Positions 1-6,757 are shown, numbered from the stretch's first letter. The stretch is 10,503 bases of DNA from Deltaproteobacteria bacterium (GCA_029857975.1 JAOUFX010000050.1:1-10503), one strand, 5' to 3'. Notes: a model not told the origin generated them from the sequence alone. Program-made: numbers and translations.

Positions 1-758
1 AAATAATTGCGGCATTTTATTTTGTCGTGGCCCTCTTTGCTCAGGGCTCCTGCGGGGCAACGCTGAATACATTGGCCACAGATTCCCTTAGAAAAAAATA
101 AACAATATGCCTGATGATCTTTATAGAGCCGATCCGTAGGGGAAATCTGGATTTGGGCCACAACCGAACCGCAACGCATCGCTTTTCCCCGGGGGGTAAT
201 GAGACCGTCGCAAAGCCCAAAAGTTCCCAAACCGGAGGCATAGGCGGCATGTCGCTCCGACCAAGTGGAGGCAAAACCGTAACGATCCGAGATCTTCCCT
301 TCCCAAAAAGGAGAAATCATGGGCGCCACGGCCTTGATCCCGTTGGCTTGTAAAGCTGCCAACACCTGCCTGCGCAGTTTTACACTAGCCTCCTCCCCGA
401 AGATCCGCGCCCTCGCCCACCTTTCCGACGGGTAGGCGGTCTCTTTCCGGTGGTCAGCCTTTGTCCTTTCAGTCTGGGGCAAAATATAGCTGATGACGGT
501 CAATTCCTTCGCGGCCACTTTCAGGTCCGGAAACGTTTTGGTGAATATCTCCAGAGGAGTCCAGTGAAAAGCCCCGACATGTTCCTTGAAATCTTGATAG
601 AGAGGATCATCCCCCCGGGAGAATCCTACGAGCGGATCTGCCCAGGCTTTCTCGTTCGCAGCATTTTTCAGGGTATTTTCCGGGGATTGGCGGATGAAAT
701 CTTTTATCACAGTTTCTATCCCGTTTCCCGGATTTTGAATTTGCCCGCTATCTTTCAC
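1..758 (-). CDS. QueG-like (epoxyqueuosine reductase-related) 4Fe-4S protein, C-terminus cut by window edge
   Basis: About 252 residues are visible; the C-terminus lies beyond position 1. The core resembles epoxyqueuosine reductase (QueG)-related iron-sulfur proteins: a segment reading STWSERHAAYASGLGTFGL at about residues 164-182, then GLITPRGKAMRCG at 185-197. A 4Fe-4S motif follows (Cys219, then C-x2-C-x3-CP at 227, 230 and 234), and another Cys at 249 begins the next set. True QueG reduces epoxyqueuosine in tRNA using cobalamin, but many anaerobe paralogues have unknown substrates and nothing here ties this copy to queuosine. The chosen start is GTG at 758, with AGGAGG four bases upstream. 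An in-frame ATG at 779 would add seven residues but has no good ribosome binding site. The gene stands 277 bases beyond the wHTH/ferredoxin gene, so it may be a separate transcript. A second QueG-like gene lies at 4629-5663. Confidence 0.8.
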   Translation of the reverse strand, partial: MKDSGQIQNPGNGIETVIKDFIRQSPENTLKNAANEKAWADPLVGFSRGDDPLYQDFKEHVGAFHWTPLEIFTKTFPDLKVAAKELTVISYILPQTERTKADHRKETAYPSERWARARIFGEEASVKLRRQVLAALQANGIKAVAPMISPFWEGKISDRYGFASTWSERHAAYASGLGTFGLCDGLITPRGKAMRCGSVVAQIQISPTDRLYKDHQAYCLFFSKGICGQCIQRCPAGALSKEGHDKIKCRNY

Positions 759-801
759 TTTTCCTCCTGTGCCAATCATAAATCGTTTTCAATTCATTGG
801 G

Positions 802-866
802 ACACAGATTTCCACAGATAAAGGCAGATAAGTATTTTCTGCATTTTATATCCTGAAAATCTGTGT
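802..866. repeat. Intergenic repeat with 10-bp inverted ends (copy 1)
   Basis: ACACAGATTT at 802-811 is the exact reverse complement of AAATCTGTGT at 857-866. The left end continues as TCCACAGATAAAGGCAG. A related arrangement occurs at 6172-6271 (CGCAGAT ... GATAAACGCAG ... ATCTGCG). Two diverged copies in gaps of the same window suggest a dispersed, non-coding element with palindromic ends. No function can be read from it. Confidence 0.55.
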
Positions 867-868
867 TT

Positions 869-899
869 ACCCTGTTAGATAGTAAACATCTAACAGGGT
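869..899. repeat. Perfect 12-bp inverted repeat with 7-base loop
   Basis: ACCCTGTTAGAT (869-880) and ATCTAACAGGGT (888-899) are exact reverse complements around the loop AGTAAAC. There is no T-run on either side, so it does not look like a classical intrinsic terminator. It lies about 110 bases upstream of the QueG-like gene starting at 758, so it could be an operator or a leader hairpin for that gene, or part of the adjacent repeat. Confidence 0.6.
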
Positions 900-916
900 G
901 AATCCCTGTCCAAAAA

Positions 917-962
917 GGAATTTCCTATGCAATCAAGTTAAGTGAAATTCCCATGCAATCGA
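917..962. repeat. Imperfect 20-base direct repeat
   Basis: Segments 917-936 and 943-962 match at 16 of 20 positions and share the core ATGCAATC with a 26-base period. They lie in the gap between the wHTH/ferredoxin gene and the QueG-like gene. Only two units are present, so this may be chance or half of a regulatory site. Confidence 0.3.
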
Positions 963-991
963 TTTACAGGTTACCAGTTTCAGGGTACGGG

Positions 992-1008
992 TCCCGCGCT
1001 TCGCGGGA
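992..1008. repeat. GC-rich hairpin downstream of the wHTH/ferredoxin gene
   Basis: TCCCGCG (992-998) and CGCGGGA (1002-1008) form a 7-bp stem with a 3-base loop. It lies 28 bases beyond the stop of the minus-strand gene ending at 1036. There is no T-run after it in the minus direction, so a terminator call is weak. The flanks carry repeated AACTCG/GTAAC-like words, and the block may be part of a dispersed intergenic repeat. Confidence 0.4.
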
Positions 1009-1035
1009 TTAACTCGCAACTCGTAACGGGAAACC

Positions 1036-2109
1036 TTATCTTTGCCTTTCCAAGGCCTGTCGAAGTTCCTTTCGATTTAGCGGAGGCTCAATGGTTCCGG
1101 TTTTTTCCACCATAACAATGGCTTCCACCGGGCAACCCGTGGCGCAAACCCCACATCCGAAGCATCGGTCTAAATCCACCTCGGGAACATCCCCCCGAAG
1201 CGTCGAGGCCTTGGCGGGGCACTGCTCTACACAGGTCTGGCATCCCGTGCAGAGGTCCGGATCGATTCGCGGCTGGAAGCCCGAGTAAAGAACTTTCCCT
1301 GGTTTAGGCTGGCTCAGGGCTGTCTTGAGAATCATGCAATGACAGGAACAACAGTTGCAAATGAAATCAATCTCCTGGGTGTTCATACTGGCATGGACCA
1401 ACCCGGCCTCCTCGGCCCTCTTTAAAATTTCTTTGGCTTCCTCTTTACCCACCTTGCGCCCCATCCCTCTTTCGATCACGAACGACGCGCCTAAACCGAA
1501 CTGCATGCACACGTCATCCGGTTTTTCGCAGGCACCCTTTTCATCCAAGAGTTTCCCTTCGTGGCGGCAAAAACAGGTACTGACCGCGATAGGATCGTAC
1601 TTGTCAATGTAGGAAGAGACCTGGTTGTAAGTATGGACTTTGGATCCGGGCCGGATCGTCTCCCCCACCGGAATCACCCGGTTGGCTGGGAAGGTAATCG
1701 TCTGGGGACCGCGAGCGGTATCAACAGCCTCTTTGTACGAATGAATCAGCTTGGCGACTTTTCGGTCCCTTTCTGTCCGGGTTCCGCGCATGAATTGAAA
1801 CTCGAAAATCCCCGGCACAAAAGGAACGGCCAGATACAAGCGGCTTCCATCCTTCTGAAAAGAGCTGCAAAGGCCCTTGCTGGCCATGGCCTCAAGCAGG
1901 TTGCTGATTTCTTTTTCATCCTTATTCGCTTCTCGGGCAATTACGCTCGCTGGGGCAGGCTTGGGGGGAAGGACCGCAGCCAAGGCGGCCTCTTCCGGTG
2001 TGAAAAGTTCCCGGGCCATTTCGTAAAATTCCGGGATGTCCATCCCGGGGTACCGTCCTCCGCGCTGGGCCATCATTGCGCATAATTTCCGGTATCTTTC
2101 ATCGCTCAT
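1036..2109 (-). CDS. Winged-helix / cysteine-rich / 2x[4Fe-4S] ferredoxin protein
   Basis: This 357-residue protein has three parts. Residues about 38-95 (TPEEAALAAVL ... SNLLEAMASKGL ... YLAVPFVPGIFEF) look like a winged helix-turn-helix. A middle block has cysteines 179, 181, 194 and 201 and then the dense cluster CNCCSCHC at 251-258, which probably binds another metal centre. The C-terminus holds two ferredoxin motifs: C287, C290, C293, C297-P and C316, C319, C322, C326-P. Such proteins are common in anaerobic Deltaproteobacteria and are annotated only as 4Fe-4S binding; an electron-carrier or redox-sensing role is inference. It starts at ATG with AAAGGA upstream and follows the nitroreductase gene by 24 bases, so the two are almost certainly cotranscribed. 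There is no signal peptide, so the protein is cytoplasmic. If the winged helix binds DNA, this would be a direct redox-to-transcription link, but in relatives the domain may only mediate protein contacts. Confidence 0.85.
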   Translation of the reverse strand: MSDERYRKLCAMMAQRGGRYPGMDIPEFYEMARELFTPEEAALAAVLPPKPAPASVIAREANKDEKEISNLLEAMASKGLCSSFQKDGSRLYLAVPFVPGIFEFQFMRGTRTERDRKVAKLIHSYKEAVDTARGPQTITFPANRVIPVGETIRPGSKVHTYNQVSSYIDKYDPIAVSTCFCRHEGKLLDEKGACEKPDDVCMQFGLGASFVIERGMGRKVGKEEAKEILKRAEEAGLVHASMNTQEIDFICNCCSCHCMILKTALSQPKPGKVLYSGFQPRIDPDLCTGCQTCVEQCPAKASTLRGDVPEVDLDRCFGCGVCATGCPVEAIVMVEKTGTIEPPLNRKELRQALERQR

Positions 2110-2133
2110 TTTCCATCCTTTTATTCCTGGATT

Positions 2134-3015
2134 TTACTCCAAAAAATCGCCGATCCAGCTGACTTTAGCCGGATTCCGGTAGACCATGCGCAAGAACTTG
2201 ACGTCCGGATACCCGACCGTGAAGGCTACCAGGGATCGATGATCCGTTGGGATCTTCAGAAATTCTTTTAGCTCCTTGGAGTCCTCGATCGCCCAGATAA
2301 GGAAACCGATATAGCAAGTCCCCAGGCCCGAGGTCTCCGCCAAAAGAACCATTTGGGTGGAGGCAATGGCCGCATCGATCTCCGGAGTCGTGGCCAGGCC
2401 CTTTTTCATGTGGACGATGATCAAGGCCGGAGCGTGGTGGAGAAGCTGATCCACCCCTTCCTCCCACTTCTTGGCGATCCGTTCCCAGACCGGGGGGAGA
2501 GTCTGCCTGGCCACCAGCTCTTCAGACAAGGGCTTTTTCTCCCGGTTGAGCTTGTCGATCACTTTTCGAATCCCTTCTCCCTGCGCCTGCAAATTCCCAA
2601 TGGCGAGCTTACATACCTTATCCAGTTTTTTTCTCCCGCTGACCACCACGTACTCGCAGGCCTGCCGGTTGGAGCCGGTGGGCGCAAACCGACCCGCTTC
2701 CACCAGCATTTTCAATTTTTCTTTTTCCACGGACTTATCCTGGTATAACCTCAGGCTGCGCCGGTTGCGCAGGAAGCGCAAGAAAGGAGCGGCACTGGGA
2801 ATCTCCTCCTTGCTCGGTACGGCTGTAAACTCCTCATTCCCCTCAGAGAACTGGGGGGCATCCGTCGGGCAAACCGCCTTGCAGTGGCCGCAGTAGAGGC
2901 ACTGGGCGGGATCAATGATCTGGATCGAGCTATCCCCTTCTTGAAGAATTCTCCGGACGCAGATGGGGATGCAGAGCCCGCAGTTCGTGCATCTTTTCTC
3001 ATCGATGGTTATCAA
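2134..3015 (-). CDS. Ferredoxin-nitroreductase fusion (2x[4Fe-4S] plus FMN oxidoreductase)
   Basis: The product has 293 residues. The N-terminus carries two complete 4Fe-4S motifs (C9, C12, C15, C19 and C39, C42, C45, C49-P). From about residue 80 it is a nitroreductase-fold flavoprotein: RNRRSLRLY at 83-91 is the usual FMN-phosphate-binding start, followed by FAPTGSNRQ (110-118), AETSGLGTCYIGFL (226-239) and a terminal TVGYPD (266-271). Fusions of this type pass electrons from ferredoxin or an iron-sulfur partner to FMN; the natural substrate is unknown, and nitro compounds are often only a surrogate. The first codon is TTG, which is supported by AAAGGAG five bases before it; no ATG fits as well. 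It lies between the TAXI protein gene (73-base gap) and the wHTH/ferredoxin gene (24-base gap). It is cytoplasmic with no signal peptide. Confidence 0.9.
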   Translation of the reverse strand: MITIDEKRCTNCGLCIPICVRRILQEGDSSIQIIDPAQCLYCGHCKAVCPTDAPQFSEGNEEFTAVPSKEEIPSAAPFLRFLRNRRSLRLYQDKSVEKEKLKMLVEAGRFAPTGSNRQACEYVVVSGRKKLDKVCKLAIGNLQAQGEGIRKVIDKLNREKKPLSEELVARQTLPPVWERIAKKWEEGVDQLLHHAPALIIVHMKKGLATTPEIDAAIASTQMVLLAETSGLGTCYIGFLIWAIEDSKELKEFLKIPTDHRSLVAFTVGYPDVKFLRMVYRNPAKVSWIGDFLE

Positions 3016-3088
3016 CTTTTCTCCTTTCCTATGTTTGGTTCGCTTCCTCTTTCAAAAGAAATCAGAGGTGGGAAAATGAAACTAACCG

Positions 3089-4474
3089 CTACCGACCCGG
3101 CTTTTCCGAGCCTGCCCCAGCGATAGGAACACCCGCAGGCTGCAGATTCAATCGCGACAGCTTCCCCCGGACCAGGTCAATATGCTCTTTCAAGTTATAA
3201 GCCTCCTTGAAAAAGGCTATGGGAACATGAATATGATTGACCGAAGACTCAATCCGGTCCAGCCGGGCCTGGTAATCCCCCATTCGTTCCGGCTGCGGAC
3301 TCTCCAGCACTTCCGATTCGAGGCTTTTGAGTTCCCCATACCAATAATAGAATTTCCGCTGGTTTCTCCAAGAATAGAACCAGGGCATGACTCGGATGAG
3401 AGGTAGCACAACGGCTGCTGTTGGCAACAGGAAAAGAATCAGGCGGTCGAATAACACAGCCATCCAGAAGGGGAGGTAGTCGAACAGGAAGGGGCGTCCG
3501 GATTTATAAAACCTTTCCGCCTGGTCGCTTAAGGGAAAATCCTGGGCCTTCGGGGTGGGAAACTCCCCGGCCTTGTTCACCCATCCCGCATTCCCATGAA
3601 TTTCAGCCGCCGCCTCCAGCAGCAAGTACATCAAAGCCGGGTGCATGGTATCGCGAACTACAAGGTTGGCTGTGGGGGCCAAAAGATGCAGGTCCGAAGG
3701 CGGCAATCCCTTCGTCAGATCCAGAATCCCCTTCGGGAGGATCACATGGGACAGGGCCGGGAAAAGCCGGGTATAAGCTTCCGCCAGGCTGAAGCTCATC
3801 AGCTTCACACCCGGCCGATGCAGGAGATCCTGCACGACGGCGCTATCCGCCGTGCCGAAGATCATCATGGCGTCCACTTCCCCTTCCCAGAGCGCCCTGG
3901 CTGCCTCTGCATTCGGTAGGCCCAAAAGCTGGGTAGGCGGCCCCGCCGTTTGGCCTGCCTCAAGCAAGTCGAAGGCAAATTTGCGGACCCCGCTGCCTTC
4001 CGGCCCGATGTTAATCCTCTTTCCCCTGAGCCGCGAAAGGTCATCGTAATTTTCCCGGCTTCGATAAAATACCCAAAGAGGGGTATAGCAGATTCCTCCC
4101 AAAGAGAGCAGGTTCGGCGTCTCGGCCCGGGAACTGGTTCCGCCCTGGACAATACCCACATCCACTCTGAAAGACTTGTCTCGCAGACGTCTCAAATTCT
4201 CCACCGCTCCCGAAGATGGAAGCAGTTCGAGATGGACTTTCTCCCGAGCCAGGATCTGCCGGTACCATTCTCCAAAAACGGCAAAGCTGCCCCCTTCCAT
4301 TCCGGTCGTCATGGCGATGGTCCTGGGAGGGGCCGGCTGGATAAAATGGTTCACCACGGCGATGACGACGGTAGCGGCCAAAAGCACCAGCGCAATCATC
4401 CCCAGAAGCTCGCGGGCGGGTATTTCCTTGATCTTTCGGCGGCTGCCCTTCTCCTGTCTCACCATTATCTGCAT
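3089..4474 (-). CDS. TAXI-family (NMT1-like) solute-binding protein, membrane-anchored at both ends
   Basis: The product has 461 residues. A hydrophobic helix at about 23-46 follows a basic N-terminus. The binding-protein domain opens with IAMTTGMEGGSF (53-64), the usual start of TAXI proteins (TRAP transporter-associated, extracytoplasmic, immunogenic), and contains INIGPEGSGVR (154-164) and a VDAMMIFGTADS segment at about 200-211. One or two more hydrophobic stretches follow at about 334-364 (FWMAVLFDRLILFLLPTAAVVLPL), then a roughly 90-residue charged, helical tail. The sensor domain should be periplasmic, with the tail probably on the membrane or cytoplasmic side. Classical TAXI proteins are free periplasmic feeders of a TRAP permease, yet no DctM/DctQ-like permease lies in this window. 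A sensory role, or use of a distant permease, is inference. The ATG at 4474 has only a weak ribosome binding site; an ATG three codons later is possible. Confidence 0.85.
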   Translation of the reverse strand: MQIMVRQEKGSRRKIKEIPARELLGMIALVLLAATVVIAVVNHFIQPAPPRTIAMTTGMEGGSFAVFGEWYRQILAREKVHLELLPSSGAVENLRRLRDKSFRVDVGIVQGGTSSRAETPNLLSLGGICYTPLWVFYRSRENYDDLSRLRGKRINIGPEGSGVRKFAFDLLEAGQTAGPPTQLLGLPNAEAARALWEGEVDAMMIFGTADSAVVQDLLHRPGVKLMSFSLAEAYTRLFPALSHVILPKGILDLTKGLPPSDLHLLAPTANLVVRDTMHPALMYLLLEAAAEIHGNAGWVNKAGEFPTPKAQDFPLSDQAERFYKSGRPFLFDYLPFWMAVLFDRLILFLLPTAAVVLPLIRVMPWFYSWRNQRKFYYWYGELKSLESEVLESPQPERMGDYQARLDRIESSVNHIHVPIAFFKEAYNLKEHIDLVRGKLSRLNLQPAGVPIAGAGSEKPGR

Positions 4475-4564
4475 AAAGCCGATTCATGAATTTGCCATCC
4501 CGCATAAAGCAAGACCTTCAGAATGCTCTCAATCGGGAAGTGGCTAAACCCAGGGAAGTTAATA

Positions 4565-4594
4565 GGAATAAAAAAACTGGTTTCCACTAGTCAA
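4565..4594 (-). promoter_or_regulatory. Weak candidate promoter for the TAXI/nitroreductase operon
   Basis: In the 154-base gap before the TAXI gene, the minus strand shows TTGACT (4594-4589), an 18-base spacer and TATTCC (4570-4565). The -35 is good and the -10 is poor. The gap makes a separate transcription start plausible, but read-through from the QueG-like gene is equally possible. Confidence 0.25.
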
Positions 4595-4628
4595 TAGCTT
4601 GAATTTTTCTTCTTGAAACATAACTCCG

Positions 4629-5663
4629 TCAGATATAAAGTGACTGCCGGTCACCCTCCAGGCTCTGAATATAAGCTTCCCCCTCTTCTGGTGAAACCCT
4701 TTTGAGGGTTCCATCAGAATTTTGTATGACGACCCCTGTGGAAGTCAGGTTTCGGTAGTTTTCCTTCCGGTCGGCCGGATCCGGCCAGCAGAGGAGCTGG
4801 CAGTTGCCGCAAGTGAGGTAGAGATTAGACCGCATTAGAATATGGGGGAATCCCCCTTCCATCCTGGGCCGCCTATCATAGGCCTTGATTCCCCTGATCA
4901 TGGCATCCCGGAAGGCTCCGTCGTCCTCGGGGATGAAAAATCGGCCCGGCGACCAGGTGGACCATTTTTTCGAGGGATGAAGCCCGGTCATCCCGCCGCA
5001 GACAAATTCACAGCGGAGGTAGTTTCTTCTCTGGGCGTAGGTGAAATCCCGTCCTCCCAGGGTTACCTTCGTTTCTTGCTCCGGGTCCATCAGCCCTGAG
5101 CAGCAGGAAGCCAGGCAGAGCTTACACCGGTTACAGTAATTTGCTTGCGGTGGGAGAGGATCCGTCGGCTCCAGTTCCGCCGCAGTTACGCAGGTTCCGA
5201 GAATCACTGCCGCCCCATACTCCGGAGTGATCACGTTTCCTGAAAAACCAAACCAGCCAACCCCGGAACGGACGGCAAGGTAGCGGTGGGAGAGGTCGGG
5301 ATGCATGCCTAACCTGCCGATTCCCGGCTCATCCCGATAAAACTCGTTGGCCACAACGCCTTGCGAGGGGAATCCCTTCTGTTCCAGATGCTTGGCCAAG
5401 TGAGAGGCGATTCCCGTCACCAGCATGTTGGCCCGCAGGTTGTCCCGTTCGTGGCTGAGACGATCTTCCTTGGCCAGGAAAGGGCGGATGTATTGCTTAT
5501 ACAGCGGGATCGCAAAGGATATGGCGGAACGGGCCTCCGGCAGGATATAGGTGAGTTCCGCAGAAGGAGGGCCTCCCTCCAGGGTTTCACGGGTAACAAT
5601 TCCCACCCGGACCATGCCATAAGATCCGATCATCTTTTTAACCTGTTCGGTAAGGGAAGCCAT
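4629..5663 (-). CDS. QueG-like (epoxyqueuosine reductase-related) 4Fe-4S protein
   Basis: The product has 344 residues from the ATG at 5663, which has AAAGGAG five bases upstream. An overlapping in-frame GTG at 5678 would add five residues but has no ribosome binding site. Family features are the central block GIGRLGMHPDLSHRYLAVRS (114-133) with GVGWFGFSGNVITPEYGAAV following it, then C177-x2-C180-x2-C183-x3-C187, and a second set with C285, C288 and C292 (CGNCQLLCWPD). Extra cysteines are at 188, 218 and 222. Two [4Fe-4S] clusters are therefore likely. Relatives include QueG and the reductive-dehalogenase core, both cobalamin enzymes, but this copy has no queuosine-gene neighbour and its substrate is unknown. 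It begins 11 bases after the osmC stop, so it is cotranscribed with the selenoprotein gene. It may be an electron donor or a repair enzyme in that unit; this is inference. Confidence 0.82.
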   Translation of the reverse strand: MASLTEQVKKMIGSYGMVRVGIVTRETLEGGPPSAELTYILPEARSAISFAIPLYKQYIRPFLAKEDRLSHERDNLRANMLVTGIASHLAKHLEQKGFPSQGVVANEFYRDEPGIGRLGMHPDLSHRYLAVRSGVGWFGFSGNVITPEYGAAVILGTCVTAAELEPTDPLPPQANYCNRCKLCLASCCSGLMDPEQETKVTLGGRDFTYAQRRNYLRCEFVCGGMTGLHPSKKWSTWSPGRFFIPEDDGAFRDAMIRGIKAYDRRPRMEGGFPHILMRSNLYLTCGNCQLLCWPDPADRKENYRNLTSTGVVIQNSDGTLKRVSPEEGEAYIQSLEGDRQSLYI

Positions 5664-5674
5664 GTTTTCTCCTT

Positions 5675-6145
5675 TCACCCTTCCGTTGCCTCGATCACCA
5701 GGTCGTCCTCAATCCGAATGCAGCCAATGACGCTCTGGGCGGCAGGGCATCTCACCAGGTAGGACGAGAATGAATCCTTGGCGTCTTCCGACTTTTCCTT
5801 GGGAATTTTCAAATGGTAGGTGGCCCGGATGCGGGTGATTTTGAGCACACCGTTCACATTCTCGATATCTCCTTCTACATCAGCCCAGTAGCGGTCTTCC
5901 GGAGTGGGAATTTTCTTTCCGGCCAGAACCCCGGCCAGTGTTCCCAACATTCAGGCGGCCGTTGCGGCGACGATATGGTCAAGGGTGGCGGCATGCTCCT
6001 TTTCCGGCTCGACTTTGTAAAACTTTTTGATTCCCCCATGGACCCCGTAATAGATCGGTTCATGAAACCCCTCAATCACGGCTCTCCGCGTAGGCCCTTT
6101 TTCCCTCACAATTTTTATGCGGGATGTATGGACGATTTCTCCCAT
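5675..6145 (-). CDS. OsmC-family selenoprotein (UGA read as selenocysteine at residue 65)
   Basis: Read straight through, this is one 156-residue OsmC-like protein: MGEIVHTSRI ... HAATLDHIVAATAA, then codon TGA at 5953-5951, then MLGTLAGVLAGKKIPTP and onward to the end. The halves are in the same frame with no gap, and the total is a normal OsmC length. OsmC/Ohr proteins are thiol peroxidases with two conserved cysteines; the first sits in the helix after the (T)LDH...A motif and the second is in a CP motif. Here the UGA falls exactly on the first site and the second is intact (YLVRCP, Cys133). A bSECIS-like hairpin follows immediately (see 5906-5950). OsmC-like selenoproteins are an established class in selenoprotein-rich Deltaproteobacteria. 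The start ATG at 6145 has a strong AAGGAGG. Likely role: reduction of hydroperoxides or related electrophiles in the cytoplasm. The gene lies downstream of a MarR gene, as ohr does with ohrR. The alternative is a nonsense mutation, which is unlikely given the position and hairpin. Confidence 0.88.
5906..5950 (-). promoter_or_regulatory. bSECIS-like element directly after the osmC UGA
   Basis: On the minus strand, after UGA and five bases, comes GGGAA (5945-5941), CA, then CUGGCC (5938-5933), the loop GGGGUUCU (5932-5925), GGCCGG (5924-5919), an A-rich bulge of eight bases, and UUCCC (5910-5906). The upper stem is 6 bp with one G-U pair and the lower stem is 5 bp. The apical loop carries GG followed by U and starts 19 bases after the UGA. 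This matches the known bacterial SECIS layout (stem-loop immediately 3' of UGA, guanines in the loop about 16-37 bases away), which SelB recognises. It lies within the coding sequence. The stem pairing is read directly; the function is inferred. Confidence 0.75.
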
Positions 6146-6171
6146 CTTTTCCCCCTCCTTTTAGTTTAATA

Positions 6172-6271
6172 GACCGCAGATCTTCGCGGATAAACGCAGC
6201 CAATGCCCTCTTATACGCTAAGCGCTTAGCGCAATGCGCCCAGCGGTTTTATTTTTCAGGGTGAATCTGCG
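6172..6271. repeat. Intergenic repeat with inverted ends and internal 16-bp palindrome (copy 2)
   Basis: CGCAGAT at 6175-6181 and ATCTGCG at 6265-6271 are inverted ends; the left side continues with GCGGATAAACGCAG, parallel to the repeat at 802-866. Inside is the perfect palindrome CGCTAAGCGCTTAGCG (6216-6231). The element occupies the leader of the osmC gene, between the operator-like site at 6294-6305 and the osmC ribosome binding site, so in the transcript it could fold into a hairpin. Confidence 0.55.
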
Positions 6272-6293
6272 CCCCCAGAAATGTTCTTTTTTA

Positions 6294-6305
6294 TTTGTGT
6301 ACAAA
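6294..6305. promoter_or_regulatory. Second MarR-type operator-like site, upstream of osmC
   Basis: TTTGTGTACAAA differs at one base from the perfect palindrome TTTGTATACAAA at 6842-6853. It lies three bases past the marR stop and about 150 bases before osmC, where an operator for a separate osmC-queG-like transcript would be expected. I see no convincing -35/-10 pair beside it. Confidence 0.5.
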
Positions 6306-6308
6306 AAA

Positions 6309-6722
6309 TCATCCTTTAATGTCCTTGAGCATCCTTTTGAACAAAAGCTTCTCTTCTAAAGATAGAACGCTGGTCAACTCTTCGTTGACCGCTTTTCTCT
6401 GTCCCGCCAAGCCGTCCATCATTTTTCTGGCTTTGGCCGTCACCGATACGCGCAGGGACCGCCGGTCTTCAGGATTTTCTTCTTTTTTAACCAATCCGGC
6501 CTCGGCCATGCGGTCTAAAACCCCGGAAAGCGTGGCGCCGTCCATGATCGTTCTTTCGGAAATTTCCGCGGGAGAGAGGGCTTCTTCATCCCCGAGTACG
6601 GCCAGGATTAAATGCTGAACGGGGGTCAAGCCGAAAGGTAAAAGTTTTTTCTTGAGTAATCCATGGGCTCTTTGGTAAGCCTTACCCAGAAGGAAAACAA
6701 AACATTCTTCGTACTCGGCCAT
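6309..6722 (-). CDS. MarR-family transcriptional regulator, possibly OhrR-like
   Basis: The 137-residue length is typical of MarR. The N-terminal dimer helices are followed by the winged helix at about 32-98: LTPVQHLILAVL (32-43), recognition region SPAEISERTIMDGATLSGVLDRMAEAGLV within 50-78, and wing NPEDRRSLRVSVT (83-95). Such proteins bind palindromes as dimers and release DNA on sensing a ligand or oxidant. Cys7, in EECFVF, lies near where OhrR carries its peroxide-sensing cysteine (CF followed by hydrophobics), offset by roughly two residues, and the next gene is an OsmC/Ohr relative. An organic-hydroperoxide sensor is therefore a fair inference but not proven. The ATG at 6722 has GAGG four bases upstream. 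Its own promoter carries a perfect palindrome at the start site, suggesting autorepression. Confidence 0.9.
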   Translation of the reverse strand: MAEYEECFVFLLGKAYQRAHGLLKKKLLPFGLTPVQHLILAVLGDEEALSPAEISERTIMDGATLSGVLDRMAEAGLVKKEENPEDRRSLRVSVTAKARKMMDGLAGQRKAVNEELTSVLSLEEKLLFKRMLKDIKG

Positions 6723-6757
6723 GATGCCTCTCCCAAGTTGCTTAAAAAAACAGTCTT

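Noticed and set aside
450..821. 123-codon plus-strand ORF
   Set aside because: It is the antisense shadow of the QueG-like gene at 1-758, which has clear family motifs.
1561..2085. 174-codon plus-strand ORF
   Set aside because: It is antisense to the wHTH/ferredoxin gene, whose cysteine motifs and start site are well supported.
3950..4489. 179-codon plus-strand ORF
   Set aside because: It is antisense to the TAXI gene and shows no domain of its own.
5675..6145. Two separate small genes (64 and 91 residues) or a dead osmC gene
   Set aside because: The halves are in one frame with no gap, together make one full OsmC, the second half lacks its own ribosome binding site, and the stop sits at the catalytic cysteine with a SECIS-like hairpin after it.
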